This document shows positions 12,488 through 24,526 of a DNA stretch of 64,000 nucleotides, in pieces. A program made the translations under genes and the position numbers. The DNA comes from Psilocybe azurescens (lineage: Eukaryota > Basidiomycota > Agaricomycetes > Agaricales > Agrocybaceae), in the NCBI GenBank assembly GCA_023853785.1, contig JAJIRX010000500.1, forward strand, positions 1-64,000, read 5' to 3'. Positions within the stretch are counted from its first letter, which is position 1. Every line of letters begins with the position of its first letter. Under the pieces are notes generated by a model that was not told the DNA's origin, did no database searches, and saw nothing but the letters and a program-made list of their open reading frames with translations.

Positions 12488-13574
12488 ATTGGAATTTTAT
12501 TTGGCAGTGTCCCTGCCAAATTAGCAGGAAAATGTCCAAATTTTTCCAACCGGATTCTGATCGGAACCACCGGTACTGACCGGTTCCACTGTTAACAAGT
12601 CCGACCAAAATCCGATCAGAATCCGACCGGAATCCGACTGGAATCTAAGTGGAATTCATCAAAATTGAAACCCAATTAAACCCAATTCGAGTGGAATCCG
12701 AGTGGTACCAAGCGGAACTATATTATATCAGCATACTATTTACAGCTCAGCAAGTAATAACACAAAAAGTATACATAGATCTCAATAGTTTGTGACAATT
12801 TGGTATTGTTAGAATTGTAAAATTGAGGAGAATATGTTTATGTAATAGTTATATAAAATTAAAAATTTCTGGTAAAGAAATACCTATTTTTCATATAAAT
12901 CTGTGCTTATATAATCTAAATTTCTTGAATAAAATTGATCTTTGTATTCCATTAATTTATATTATTGCAACACTATTGATATATAGCTAACAGAGTGCTA
13001 TTTTGTTGCAAAACAGTTTACAATATCTATATATATTCAAATTTACAGTATTTTGTATATTGAACATGCTGACATAATATTCAGATGATGATGTAATTAC
13101 CAGTGAATTGCCCTCAATTTTCTGATCATTTTGATATATAATATGTGGGTATAGCTTCAGAGAAAGTGCCAGAATATATCATTGGGTGTTGTAAAGAATG
13201 GTATATAATTCATAAAATATTGAGAATACCACAAGCAATAATAGTGTAGTTGGTAAAGTGTGTATAGAATTAATATATATAAAGCTGTTGGTTCAATTTC
13301 TGTTGAGTGTATTTTATAATTTCGCATTTATTACAAATATCATGTGGCCTGAATGGATTACTTAAGAGCTTATGTAAGAAATATTATGTAATACTGACTA
13401 AGCATACAATATCATGTGATTTGAATACATTATTTATAAGCTTATGTAAGTAATTATTATGTAATGCTGACTAAGCATTGTATTATTGATTAAGTACATT
13501 ATGAGAAATTCCGACCAGTTCCGACTGGGTCCAAGCAGTTCCGACCAGTACCTGTGGGGCACTGTAAAGTACTG
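12488..13574. mobile_element. E2: family II CAGTAC/GAGGTC element, left tip missing
   Basis: E2 is the reverse complement of E4 (26,966-28,183) over nearly its whole length. Both have subterminal repeats of the GATCGGAATCCGACCGG type, the same 700-bp AT-rich centre and an end in GTACCTGTGGGGCACTG and TAAAGTACTG at 13,574. The left tip is cut by the E1 end at 12,487. The right tip abuts LINE copy A at a place where LINE copy B reads on without interruption. A tRNA-like module lies at 13,235-13,310. No ORF of note. Confidence 0.8.
13235..13310 (+). other. tRNA-like module with pol III A and B boxes in E2
   Basis: TAGTGTAGTTGGTAAAG at about 13,243 resembles a tRNA D-arm and A box. GTTGGTTCAATTTCTG at about 13,287 resembles the T-arm and B box (consensus GGTTCGANTCC). 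The spacing of about 45 bp is right for an internal pol III promoter. The acceptor stem does not pair, so it is not a functional tRNA gene. The same module is present in E4 with a better B box. Confidence 0.45.
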
Positions 13575-14806
13575 TGTTGATCCCTCTATTCACTCTGGAC
13601 AGGGCCACTCAGTGGCTGTCTGTGAGGCTCTTCAGACTTGGTTCACCCATAAGGATGGCCAGTCAATCGCCTTTGTATACGTCCCCTCACGGTTGCAGTG
13701 GGACCTGCACTACAAAGCACACGAGTACACAACCGAACTCAAAGTCACACTGGGCCCCCACCCAGCTACATTATTTGACAGCCTGTGCATGCAGGCTGCC
13801 CTCTCTGCGGGCGCTTCCTGGAATGTCTTATTCCAGGACCCCGAATATCGAGGCCGGAATTTCCTCCACCTCAAGACCGTCTACGGGCGGTCACTCAGCC
13901 TGGGGGCAAAGACAACCCCTGGGTTCATTTTGCGAACATGAGCTCCCCGCAGCTCTACGCACGCATGTGTAGGTGTATTCTGAATCATGCGCCCATCGGG
14001 TCTTACTATTCCTGGTTCAATCTTAACGACGGTGAAACATCGTGCCCGTGTGGGTGTCATTGGGAAACCCGCACGCACATTCTAACCTGTAAATGGACTT
14101 ATTGTCCTCCCAGGGCTTGCAAGCTTAGGCAGCCAACTACGTTGTGCTACCTTCACTCATTTTGGAGATGAACCTGAAAGTGTTTGCCTTCCGCTCGGCT
14201 CTCCCCTTGCGAGCGTCGGTTGACAACTGACGTTGGGCATTGTGGGGGGAGTCCTTGTTCAGTGGTCTTGATTGGCATGGGCCAATTATCCGCTTGGTTT
14301 GTGGTTGTTTGGCTATGCTGGGGGTAGGCCGTTTAGGCGGGGCTTGTTCGCCACTCGCTTTGGTGTTTGACTCACTACCTTCACCCAGGACCTGGACGAC
14401 GTTACGAACAGCATCAAGTATGTGGGAACCAGGAGAGCTGGTACCGCTAGTCTTGGCTGCTGGACTTGGGTGCCCCCGCCCTTGTTAGTTATCTCCTGCT
14501 GGTGCTGCATCTGCTTCACCCCAGACTTCTTAAGGCTAGTCTATATCCCGCGAGGTTGTTCTTTGTAGATAGGTATAATCTTCTTATTCTGCATAGAGGC
14601 TGGCGTTATATCCCCATAGTAGCTACCCCATTATGTGTTCAGCATGGTCATTTATCGTAGGCTTCAGTGTTTCCAACGGACTCTTAGTAGTTTCAGCGAA
14701 CAGTCTCTTAGTAGTTACCTGGTCGGGCATTTGTACTGAGTGACCGGACCGCTCTGGTGCACTGGTATACAAATTGATGATTTAAAAAAAGAAAAAAAAA
14801 AAAAAG
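13575..14806 (+). pseudogene. LINE copy A: 3' end (RNase H, C-terminal zinc motif, 3' UTR, poly-A)
   Basis: The stretch 13,575-14,165 is a second copy of 17,018-17,606. It encodes the end of the LINE RNase H domain (IHSGQGHSVAVCEALQTWF, FVYVPSR) and the C-terminal segment with a CPCGCHWETRTHILTC zinc motif. From 14,165 a non-coding 3' UTR of about 600 bp follows. It ends in an A-rich tail at about 14,783-14,806. E2 interrupts the 5' side. Only the final part of the element is present in the window. The poly-A tail fits target-primed reverse transcription. Confidence 0.75.
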
Positions 14807-17606
14807 GAAGACTGGAAGCTTTATCAAAAGGCGGGTAAAAACACCAAACGGGTATTCTTTGATTCTAGAATCACAGAATTATCCATTACTAACAAGCACA
14901 CTTGGGACCTCATGTCGTGGGTTCAGCAGCACAAGTTACCACTGTGTGAGGCTATTCAATATCAGGGGCAGCCTTGCCACGCCCTTCCTCAGTTGTGGGA
15001 TACACTCGACAACACATATAACTCAGCGTTGGACTGCCCGTTCGACATCGATATCTCGACTCCATCCCCGACATGCCTGTTCGGGGATGGGTCCCATTCT
15101 TCTGCACTTGAGATGCGGGAGGCCTTGGCCTCCTGCTCCAATGTGTCGGCCCTGGGCCGGACCACATCAAGTGGTCTCATCTCAAGATGTTGATGCGTGG
15201 GCCCACCCACGTCTTCACCATCCTACTCTCGCTCACCAATGCCTGCCTTCGGGTTGGACATTGGCCTAAGCACTTCAAGGAGTCCATGTCAGTTATTATC
15301 CCAAAACTGAACAAGCTCTCCTACTCTGCTCCAAATGCATTCAGGCCTATTGTGCTCCTGAATACTGTTGGTAAACTGATTGAGAAAATGCTTTACAATC
15401 GAATCCAGTTCGACGGCGTCACCTCAGACGTCTTCCACCCAAATCAGATCGGAGGGATCCGTCAATGATCCACCAAAGATGCCAGCCTTATCCTGATGCA
15501 CATGGTGCGTGCTGGATGGGCCAAGGGACTCAAGACTAGCGTCATTGCCTTTGATGTCACCCAGTTCTTCCCATCACTCAACCATGAGGTTCTCATGGCC
15601 ATCCTCCGGAAGCTAGGGTTTAGTGACAATGTCGTTAAATTCTTCTCCCATTATCTGGTTGGTTGCTCTATGCAATATGCGTGGGGTGACTTTATTTCTG
15701 ACCTTTGTCAGGCAGATGTAGGAGTGGGACAGGGCTCCGCCCTGTCCCTGGTCCCTCCGCTCTCTATCTTACCCTTATTATGAGGCTGTTTGAGCTTGAT
15801 CCACTCATGCGTGGGTGCTTCATGCTCTCATATGTTGATGATGGCACCCTTGTGGTGCAATCAAAGTCCCTCCTCAACAACTGTGAAGCCCTTAAACGGG
15901 CTTATGGTGTCATATTCAAGCTGTTCAAGAAATTTGGACTCGCCCTGGAGCATGACAAGTCTGAAGTATTCCACTTCGACCAGTCGCACTCCAAAGACAA
16001 CCCCCTGTCGATTTGGGTTATGCTCCATATACCAGTGTGACCCCTCTCAAACCCAAGCTGTACTGGCGGTACTTGGGTTTCTACTTTGATCACAAGCTCA
16101 CTTTTACAGAGCATGTCTGATACTACTCTACCAAGGCTTTGTCCACCATTAAGGCGATGAAGATGCTTGGTAGTTCCACTCGAGGTCTACGCCCCGCTCA
16201 GAAGCGTCCTCTACCGTGCCTGCGTACTTCCCATAGTTACATATGGCTTTCGTCTCTGGTACTTTGCAGCTGCCCGCTGCAAAGGTGCCCTCATCACCTC
16301 TCTACAATGCAGCAATCCGGCTGCACTGTGGATTACTGGTGCGTTCGCACTTCCCTGACTAGTGGAGTGGAGGCCCTTGCAGGCCTCCCCCATCAATCTC
16401 CTTCGCCGTCTATCTGAGAAAGCTGATTATCGGTTTGCCATCCTGACCCCAACCCACCCTGTGAGAGCTTTCCTCTCTCGCTTCAATTGCAGCACTATCG
16501 TGCCGCACCCTTCCCTCTCGATCCAGACTATGTCTGAACCAGAGATATTCCACACTAGTGGGACTCTTTTGAGGCTGACACTAATGTTCTTGCTCTGACG
16601 GAGACTCTACTCCCAATGAACCTGCTCTCCAGACCAGGTGTCCGACTTATGGACCGCTTTGCGGACCAGGTCCACTTTAATGACTGCAAGATTTCTCGTG
16701 GCAATGCCGACAAGGAATTGAAGCAGCACACCAAACACCTTGATAAGCTCCGAGACACAATCTCGGAGAATATTGGGACTTACTATGCAGGGACAGACAC
16801 CAGTCTGCCCCTCTCAGGATGGTATCAAGCCATTGTGACCTCCATCCTGTTCAGCGGCGGAGCTGAGCTCTGGCGCTCGGCATGTCGCAGGCAAAGTCAC
16901 CGTGCCTGACGTGGAGCTTTACGCCATTTGTTCTGCAATTGTCAATGCGACCTCACGCAATGATTGCACAGACATTTTCATATTCACGGACTTGATGGCC
17001 TCCACCCGTCGAGCTGTCGATCCTTCTATCCACTCTGGACAGGGCCACTCAGTGGCTGTCTGTGAGGCTCTTCAGACTTGGTTCACCTGTAAGAATGGCC
17101 AGTCAATTACTTTTGTGTACGTCCCCTCGCGAACTGCAGTGGGACCTGCACTATAAAGCACACAAATACACAACTGAACTCAAAGTCACACTAGGCCCAC
17201 GCCCAGCTACATCATTTGACAGCCTCTGCATGCAGGCTGCCCTCTCTCGCAGCGCTTCCTGGAATGTCTTGTTCCAGGACCCCGAATATCGAGGAAGGAA
17301 TTTTCTCCAACTCAAAACGGTTGACGGGGCCGTTGCACAGCCCAGGGGCAAAGACAACCCCTGGGTTCACTTCGTGAATATGAGCTCTCCGCAGCTCTAT
17401 GCACGCATGTGTAGGTGTATTCTGAATCATGCACCCATCGGGTCTTATTATTCCCGGTTCAATCTTAACAATGGTCATACATTGTGCTGTGTGGGTGTCC
17501 TTGGGAAACCTGCATGCATATCCTCACCTGTAAACGGACCTATCGTCCTCCCAGGGCATGCGAGCTTAGGCAGCCGACTACGTTGTGCTACCTTCACTCA
17601 TTTTGG
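14807..17606 (+). pseudogene. LINE copy B: Tad-like non-LTR retrotransposon, reverse transcriptase and RNase H, with stops
   Basis: It begins directly after the poly-A of copy A with RVFFDSRITELS and HTWDLMSWVQQHKLPLCEAI, the usual segment before the reverse transcriptase. It continues with NAFRPIVLLNTVGKLIEKM, VIAFDVTQFFPSLNHE, DVGVGQGSA, and LSYVDDGTL, the catalytic YxDD box at about 15,826. After the thumb region come RACVLPIVTYGFRLWYF and an RNase H domain with FIFTDLMAS, ending at the C-terminal zinc region. Premature stops include a TGA after GGIRQ (15,465) and one near 16,117, both where CGA is expected, plus several frame changes. ORF1 and endonuclease are missing. E3 cuts it after CATTTTGG at 17,606, whereas copy A reads on through that point. 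Confidence 0.85.
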
Positions 17607-17959
17607 CAGTACTTTACCATCCCCCACACAGTCCATATGGACTCCACTGGACTTGCCTATATACTAAGTGTAAAAGGTGAACAGAGTCTAGTGGAGTCCA
17701 CTGGACTCTGGTAGACTTGATACAGTAAATAAGTAGAAATCAAAATAAATAGAGTCCAGTGGACTCCATTGGACTCTGTTTATCTTTTACACTTAGTATA
17801 TAAGCAAGTCCACTGGAGTCCACTGGACTCTGATAAGCTTAATACAATAAATAAGTAGAAATCAAAATAAATAGAGTCCAGTGAAATCCACTGGACTCTG
17901 TTTATCTTTGAGTTTACTAGACTTAATTAATGAAATAGAGAAAATTGTATAATATTTAT

Positions 17960-20260
17960 TTAATCTGAGACATGCATTTCATCATCACTACTATCTGTTG
18001 ACTCACTATTTTCATCACTTTGGGTTGTCTGGCTGCTACTCTGGCTACTATTACTACTTGCACTAGATTCCTCTTCTTCACTACTTTCATCATCTATTGA
18101 GTCCTCATTTTTGAAGATGATAACCTGCCAAGAACATGCTTCACATGATAAACCAACATTGTATGTATAAACCAATTGAAATTTTTGGATGACATTCGCT
18201 TTAAGATAGATTCATAGCCACCAAGCCAAGCATTAAGTTGCTCACAGACTTGAGTATTAAATTCTCTATATTGAATGAGGTTTCCATTTTCATCAACTTT
18301 TTCACCCACAAGATTTGGAGCACTGCCATCTTTGGGTGCAGGATTACACCATTTCCGGCAAACTTCATCAGTTGCCTTATGATTGGTATTGTGATAAGAG
18401 TCCACAATAAAACGAGTTGTCTGTTTCCACTCATTCCATAACTTGAGTTTAACAGCTGTTTTAAAAACTTGACATGCTTTATCAATACAAATGTAAGCTG
18501 GTCTTTCATCTTTATTTGGAAATAGATGTTCTAGCCAGTGGAGAATATTTGTTGGAGACTCAGACTTGGCAAATTTAGTTCATGCAAGAATAACTCCACA
18601 AGGTGCACATGCAGTTTCAACACAATATGAACGATTAGGTGAAAAATAATGTTTTTGTCGTTGTGTAGAATGAGTATTCTCATCAATCTCTTCATCATGT
18701 GGTTGCTGAATAGCTCCTTCAGGAATTTGTTGCCATTCTTGATGTTCACCAGGCCTTTGAAGAATGCAACGTATACCATTGAGAGTTTCTTTACTACGGG
18801 CCTGCACACTTTGCTTCCAGTTGTCTTGATGTTGCCTGCAAGCTTGAGTTTCTTCAAATTTATCACTGTCACAGCCAACCATCCAGCATTTGTTTGCAAG
18901 TTCAACTTCATGCATTGTACAAAGTGAACCACCACGTGCATTAATAAGATCATTGGTGCAACCATCAAAAGCACAAATCTAAGTTCACAAAATTAGTATA
19001 AACTTAAAAAATAAAACAAAAGCCAAAAAACAAACCTGTGGTCCCATAACAACACCATCTAAAGTATATAGCTTAACAGGTAATGTACCTGGAATAAGAT
19101 CTTTGTCTTGAACAGTCTCTTTGTATGGCTTGGTACAATCAGAACAAGAATGTTCTCTTGCACCAGAAATTTCACCACCATTTCCAAGTATAGCAAAGGC
19201 ATGCTGAGTAAGATCATCAATATCAATATCAGAAATAGTTTCAAATGTTGTGTGTAAAGATGCAGCCACAACCCTAATAGAGTGCCGTACAAAAGCTTGC
19301 CAGACTTGTTTCCGACTAAGTTTAAATATATTAGCAGAATCAATAGTGCCAAAGCTATTGTTCCAATATTGAGTATATGTATTTGCAGATGCATGAAATG
19401 AGTATATGCCATTCATTAGTGTATTTGCAAAACATAATCAACCCAGATATTGCTTCCAATCTGGATGTATTTAGGAAAATTTAGATATCTCTCATTACAA
19501 GTGTCATTATTATAATAAGTTTGATAATCTGCAGAATATAATGTGTGGCATTTGGTGCATTCTCCTGTTAACACAGAGACATTTTTAAATATAGATGATC
19601 CTTTGAGCAAAGTCACCAATGGTAAATCACATCCACGGGTATATACCCTAATATGTTGAGATCTGCATAATGGAGTTATACAAATCATGTTAAGAGGGCA
19701 GATTATCCGCACTGGTTCAATACACTTTTGAGAAACATTTTCCAACTTTTGATAGAAAGCACCTTGTTTATAGGGTGTAAGACCAAGAACTTCAGAAAAT
19801 TTATCAAGCTTTACAGCTAATACAGTTTCCCAGGTATCAGACATAAATTGGTTTTGTTGAAAAAGCATAGAAAGACCAGTATCAAGTTGATTTTTTTAAT
19901 GCACGACTCAAAGTCTTCATCCAACTTGTAGCAATTATGCGCTTTCCATCCTGTAAACTTGGATGCTTTTGGTGAGCATGTAAATTAAGCAAGTCTGGAT
20001 TTTCTACTAGAGAAAAAAGACTAGCAGCACAGTTTCCAAAGAAATATCTGGATTAAATGTTGTTGACACAAAATTGCTAAAAGCCAAAAATGTTTGGTCC
20101 TGATGCTGATACACCAGGAAGATATGCAAGACAGATAAGCAGCCAGAATAGAGGATGTAGAGGTGATATAGCCATCAAGTAGATTGTTATAAAAGATCTG
20201 AAAAAATCACAGTATACAAACAGTTAGATTTTAAAACATTTAAAAGTACATTGCATATAT
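17960..20260 (-). CDS. KDZ-type transposase candidate with CxC5 and CxC6 cysteine clusters, partly disrupted
   Basis: Read on the minus strand, a CxC5-like cluster lies at about 19,750-19,520 (IICPLNMICITPLCRS, YTRGCDLPLVTLLKG, LTGECTKCHTLYS). It is followed by KQVWQAFVRHSIRVVA and LPVKLYTLDGVV. A CxC6-like cluster lies at about 18,970-18,800 (CAFDGCTNDLINARGGS, CWMVGCDSDKFEETQACRQH). The C-terminal half has YICIDKACQVFK, FIVDSYHNTNHKATDEVC, FNTQVCEQLNAWLGGYES and NFNWFIHTMLVYHVKH, a likely RNase H-fold catalytic core with acidic residues in DSYH and EQLN. An acidic serine-rich tail ends at 17,960, reached by a frame change after HVLGR. An intron at about 19,030-18,975 is clear. A TAA near 19,900 breaks the N-terminal part. 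CxC5 and CxC6 are known only as KDZ-associated clusters. The subfamily is not certain. Confidence 0.7.
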
Positions 20261-20279
20261 TTATATTCTTCCTACTTAC

Positions 20280-22456
20280 TGCTCAGATTGCTTCTTCTTC
20301 TTCTTCTTCTTTGACTTCTCCTGCTCAGATGTATCCTTTGATGAGCTTGCTCTGACCTTTTCCTCAACAGCAACAACTTTTTCCTTCTTTAGCATCTTTC
20401 CATCATTATCCATCCATTCCTGTAAAATTTTCAAAGTATACCTTGCATCATCACCCTAGAGCTCTACTGCTGTCATGCTATCAGAATCCCCGTTAAGCCA
20501 CTTGCTCATCTTGGGAAAATACTGAGCAGCCCTTTTAAAAGTTGGACACCACATGTTACTCCATTGACTCTTCCCAATGAAAAGCTTGATGACTTGCTTC
20601 TCAGTTGGTGGTCTGTCAGGCCACTTTGAGATTTTAGCCATCTGGTCAAGAGCAGCACTAACAGCACAATAGTGGTGATACTGGCCAGGAAGGTCTTTGG
20701 GTGGGTGCTGACGTGTCAGGTCCATTGGAACCTTGAGAACAGAAGCAAGGGTGGACTCATAAGGAGTGAATGGTTTACAAGAAATAGTCTTTTCAGCAGC
20801 AGTGGTGTTGATGTTACTGGTTTCAACCTCACCAGATGTTGATATAGATAGTGAAGGAGAGCGAGTGTGGACCAGAACACTGTGTGGTGTGACAGAACGA
20901 GAGATAGGTGGAAGAGATGCAGCCTGAAGAGATCGAGCATGTGATGGCGCCAATAGAAGAAAAAAAAAAATTGAAGGCTCAAAAGAGCTCTATAGCATTG
21001 AATTAGTAATATTTAGCATGCTGAGCTTGTTATATAATACTCACACAAAGAATATGAAGAGTTTGTTTACCATTATGAACTTTGAATGAAAATTTCATCA
21101 TTGGATTCCACTGCATTATTGTAGAAACCCTTCATGTCCCAAAGTTCATCAGAATACGATTTTCTAAATATAGTCAGATAGAAATTTAAATTAGTATGTA
21201 TTATGAAAAACTTACTGGTGATTGGTTCAAAAAGACTAGCAACATTTTGCAAAACTGGCCCCAAGTTTGTGTTGACAGTAACAGGAACCTGCATGCCAGG
21301 CCTCATGTTTGTTGCCTGAAGCTGAGAAGGATCCAAAACAGATGAATACAAAAGAACAAAGCCCTTTACTTTGTTGAAAATAGGTGAGAAATGAAGATCT
21401 TCATCATCAACTGGATTATAAGTCAATCCAACTGCTCGGCCTCGAAAAATGCCACCTGTAGCCCGAGAAGAACCTTCAGGACGAGGTGGGCTTTCCATAG
21501 TGGCATCTGTTTACAATTAAATAAATAATTAAAATAAATATAAATATAAACACCAACCTTCATCAGAAAGCTTGTTTTCAGATGTTTTATGCTCCTCTGA
21601 GCTGATAGCAACTGGAGCAGAAATATCTGGAGCAGGCAAAGACATTGTAGTGGTTGAGACAAGAGGAGTAGGAGCATTATTGATGCTTTGGGGCAGCAGC
21701 AGACAGAGTTGTAGCTTCAGCACTGATAGCTGCAGTTCCAGTACCACCAGTTGAAGAAATAGCAGTCAGAAGAGACTCAATTGTAGAGACTGGTGCTGAA
21801 CGCCGAGGAGGTGCAACAGAATCATCTCCTTCTGCCAGAACTTTTAAAGTGCTTAAAATATTTTAATATATATATATAAACAAAGAACAAAAACAAACTC
21901 ACTGAGTCTGTTTCCTAATCTGCTTAGCTTCCTCAGCTTCAACAGCTGCATTTTTCTCTGCAGTTGTCCTACGCTGTTTTGATCTGAAAATAAAGTTAGA
22001 AATAAATTAAAATATAGTCAATAATTTCTTACTTCTTGACCTCTTTCTTCAAAGTTGCTTTCCTCTCTCTTCTCCCCCTTTCCTCAACTTATCAACCACC
22101 ATCTCCTCCAGATCTGGTAACCCTGCTCCATCCCCCCCTCCTCCCCCTCCTCCTCCTCCCCCCTCCTCCTTCTCCCCTTCCTCCCTGTCCTCCTTCTCCC
22201 CTTCCTCCCCCTCCTCCTTCTCCCCTTCCTCCCCTTCCTCCCTCTCCTCCTCCTCCTCCTCTCCTCCTCCCCCCTCCTCTCCCTCTCCTCCTTCCTCCTC
22301 CTTCTCTAGATCTGTCTTGGCTGCCCTGTTTGAACCAGACCTTAATCTCTTCTTAGCAGTCTGAGCAGCACTAGACCCTTGCCTCTTCCTGCTATTAGAA
22401 GCAACAGCAGAAGCAGCAGGTGTAGCTTTGGTGGTAGACCTAGTAGTAGCAGGCAT
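20280..22456 (-). CDS. Accessory protein of E3, low complexity N-terminus, unknown function
   Basis: The start at 22,456 gives MPATTRSTTKATPAASAVAS, a basic SRKRQ...KKRLRSGS segment that could be a nuclear signal, then a long run of Glu and Gly. Later exons contain SKQRRTTAEKNAAVEAEEAK (probable coiled coil), APPRRSAPVSTIESLL, NPVDDEDLHFSPIFNKVKGF, SYSDELWDMKGFYNNAVES and, near the end, PFTPYESTLASVLKVPMDLT and GQYHHYCAVSAALDQMAK. A lysine-rich tail (EKSKKKKKKKQSEQ) precedes the stop. GT-AG introns separate the exons. It lies upstream of, and on the same strand as, the transposase candidate, inside the same pair of termini. It may bind DNA or the termini, but that is inference. I do not recognise the family. 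Confidence 0.5.
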
Positions 22457-22689
22457 AGTGCAGGTGGTGAGCTAGCAGTACAGTGATGATGGCAGTTACA
22501 GAACAAGAGGCAATCTGCGCTTCAAGCAGAGAGTAATCTTAATATGGTAACTCATATAAATACTCCAAAATAAATCCAAGTTCACTACGAAAATTTAAGC
22601 CCAGTGAATACATGAAATATATATATATATATGCTAACTAGGGCTATATACGTTGTAAAAAGTTAGCTATATAACTACATAGAGAACAT

Positions 22690-23610
22690 CATGCAAGAGG
22701 GGACAGGGACAAGGACAACACATCACATATAGGAGCAGACACAGGGGCTGCAGGTGCAGGTGAGCTGGCAGCAACAGAGGGGGTGAGCAAGGTGGCCTGA
22801 CGGTGGGGCCACCTGAGCTGACAATGGCAGAGGTGATGGGTGGCATGGCAGCCACAGAAGGGTCCAGCGGGGTGGCACGATGGGGGGCCACACAAGCTGG
22901 CAATGGCGGAGGGGGCGGGTAGCGTGGAGGGGCGGGTAGCGTGGAGGGGGCGGGTAAGCGTGGAGGGGGGCGGGTAGTGTGGCAGCCACAGAGGGGTGCA
23001 GCGGGGTGGCACGATGTGGGGGCCACATGAGCTGGCAACGGCAGAGGTGGCGGGTAGTGTGGCAGCCACAGAGGGTGGCACGATGTGGAGGCCACACGAA
23101 CTGGCAACGTCGAGGGGGGCGGGTAGTGTGGCGGCCACAGAGAGGTGGCACGATGGGGGGGCCGCACGAGCTGGCAACATCGAGGGGGGCGGGTAGCGTG
23201 GGCGGCCATGAAGGGGGTACAGCGGGGTGGCACAATGTGGGGGCCACACGAGCCGGCAACAGCAGAGGCAGCGGGTGGCGTGGCGGCCACAGAGGGTGGC
23301 ATGATGGGGGCCACATGAGCTGGCAACAGCGGAGGCGGCGGGTAGTGTGGCGGCCACAGAGGGGTGCAGCGGGGTGGCACAATGGGGGGGCCACACGAGC
23401 TGGCAACGTCGAGGGGGTGGGTAGCGTGGCAGCCACAGAGGGGTGCAGCGGGGTGGCACAATGGGGGGCCAGATGAGCAGGCAACGTCAGAGGGGTGAGT
23501 GACGTGGCAGCCACAGGAGGGTCCGGCGGGGTGGCACGATGATGGGGCCGCCTGAGCTGGCACGATGATGGGGCCACCTGAGCTGGCAACGGCGGAGGCA
23601 GCAGTACAAC
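22690..23610. repeat. GC-rich tandem array in E3
   Basis: Units of about 45-90 bp carry GGGTGGCACGATG, GGGCCACACGAGCTGGCAAC, GGCGGGTAG and TGTGGCAGCCACAGAGGGG in varying order, about ten times. All six frames stay open over hundreds of bases, which creates long false ORFs of Pro, His and Ala on the minus strand. From 23,610 to 24,120 the sequence is GC-rich and less regular. Similar GC-rich arrays stand at the same relative place in E1, E6 and E7, though their units differ. Confidence 0.8.
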
Positions 23611-24526
23611 GTGGTGGCTACGGTTGCCTCATGTTGGGATACCCAATGGCAGGGCCACCGTCGACAGCAAGGAGGACACTGTGCATGCCCTCACCAGCGC
23701 CTTGTGCCATCGACATGGGGGTCTGCTCCTGCGTGGTTTGTTAGCAAAAGAAGGGGACAGGTGGGACGGTATGTACTCACCTCCTTCCCTGGTTCCTCCC
23801 AGGTCCCCTTCCCTCCCATTTTGAGCAGCGGCGAAGCAGCAGCTACCCGATCCGCCTTGCAGATGGTGATGACGAGGCCGTCGCGAGGGCGAGAAGGGTG
23901 GCGGCAGGTGAGGATGGTGGCGACGGTGACAACGGCAGCGGTGAAGAGGGCAAGGCAACGGAGAGAGAAAGGGAAGAGGGAGATGGTGGTGGTTGGAAAG
24001 AAAGAAGCAGTTGACAGCACACACATCCGTTTGATGGCGATCGTGCCGATTGGCCAATGCCGGGCATGCGTGCGCATCACATGCGCCTGTGAAATTCTTA
24101 CCCCACGGACTGAACAAAATGCAAAATTTTATTTATAGGGAGGTGTTGCTCCCTGGTATATTTAAATATTGTCTCAGTGAATTGTTATTATACAGCATCA
24201 ATTTTTATGTTATTTTTTTGCAATTGATATTAATATTAATAACTAATGATTATACTTGGATATTGTGTTAATTATTGCATCCAGTGGACTGTCCTAATAA
24301 ACATATTATTTGTTGTTATTCAGTGAATATTTAAGCTCCAGTCCAGTGGACTCCAGTGGACTTGACTGGACTCTCAATCCACTGGACTGAGACTGGACTG
24401 AAAATTTGGCAGGAGTCCAGTGCAAGTCCAGTGGACTCCAGTGGATTGCAGTCCAGTTCCAGTCCAGTGGAGTCCACTGGAGTCCACTGGAGTCCATATG
24501 GATTGTGTGGGGAAAGGAAAGACCTC

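Larger units (their letters stand above)
17607..24526. mobile_element. E3: family I CAGTAC/GAGGTC element carrying a KDZ-type gene
   Basis: The left tip is CAGTACTTTACCATCCCCC followed by ACACAGTCCATATGGACTCC. The right tip, inverted, is GAGGTCTTTCCTTTCCCCAC followed by ACAATCCATATGGACTCC. Subterminal repeats of GTCCAGTGGACTCC type occur at 17,630-17,900 and 24,330-24,500. Inside are a minus-strand CxC5/CxC6 KDZ-type gene, an accessory gene and a GC-rich tandem array. The gene's 3' end is about 350 bp from the CAGTAC tip. The 8 bp outside the tips do not match (CATTTTGG on the left, GGTTAGGC on the right). The two ends may therefore come from different insertions joined by rearrangement. The right 1 kb is the reverse of the left part of E6. 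Confidence 0.75.

Noticed and set aside
22667..23589. Long Pro/His/Ala-rich ORFs on the minus strand
   Set aside because: They read a GC-rich tandem array in three frames at once, without conserved motifs or introns.
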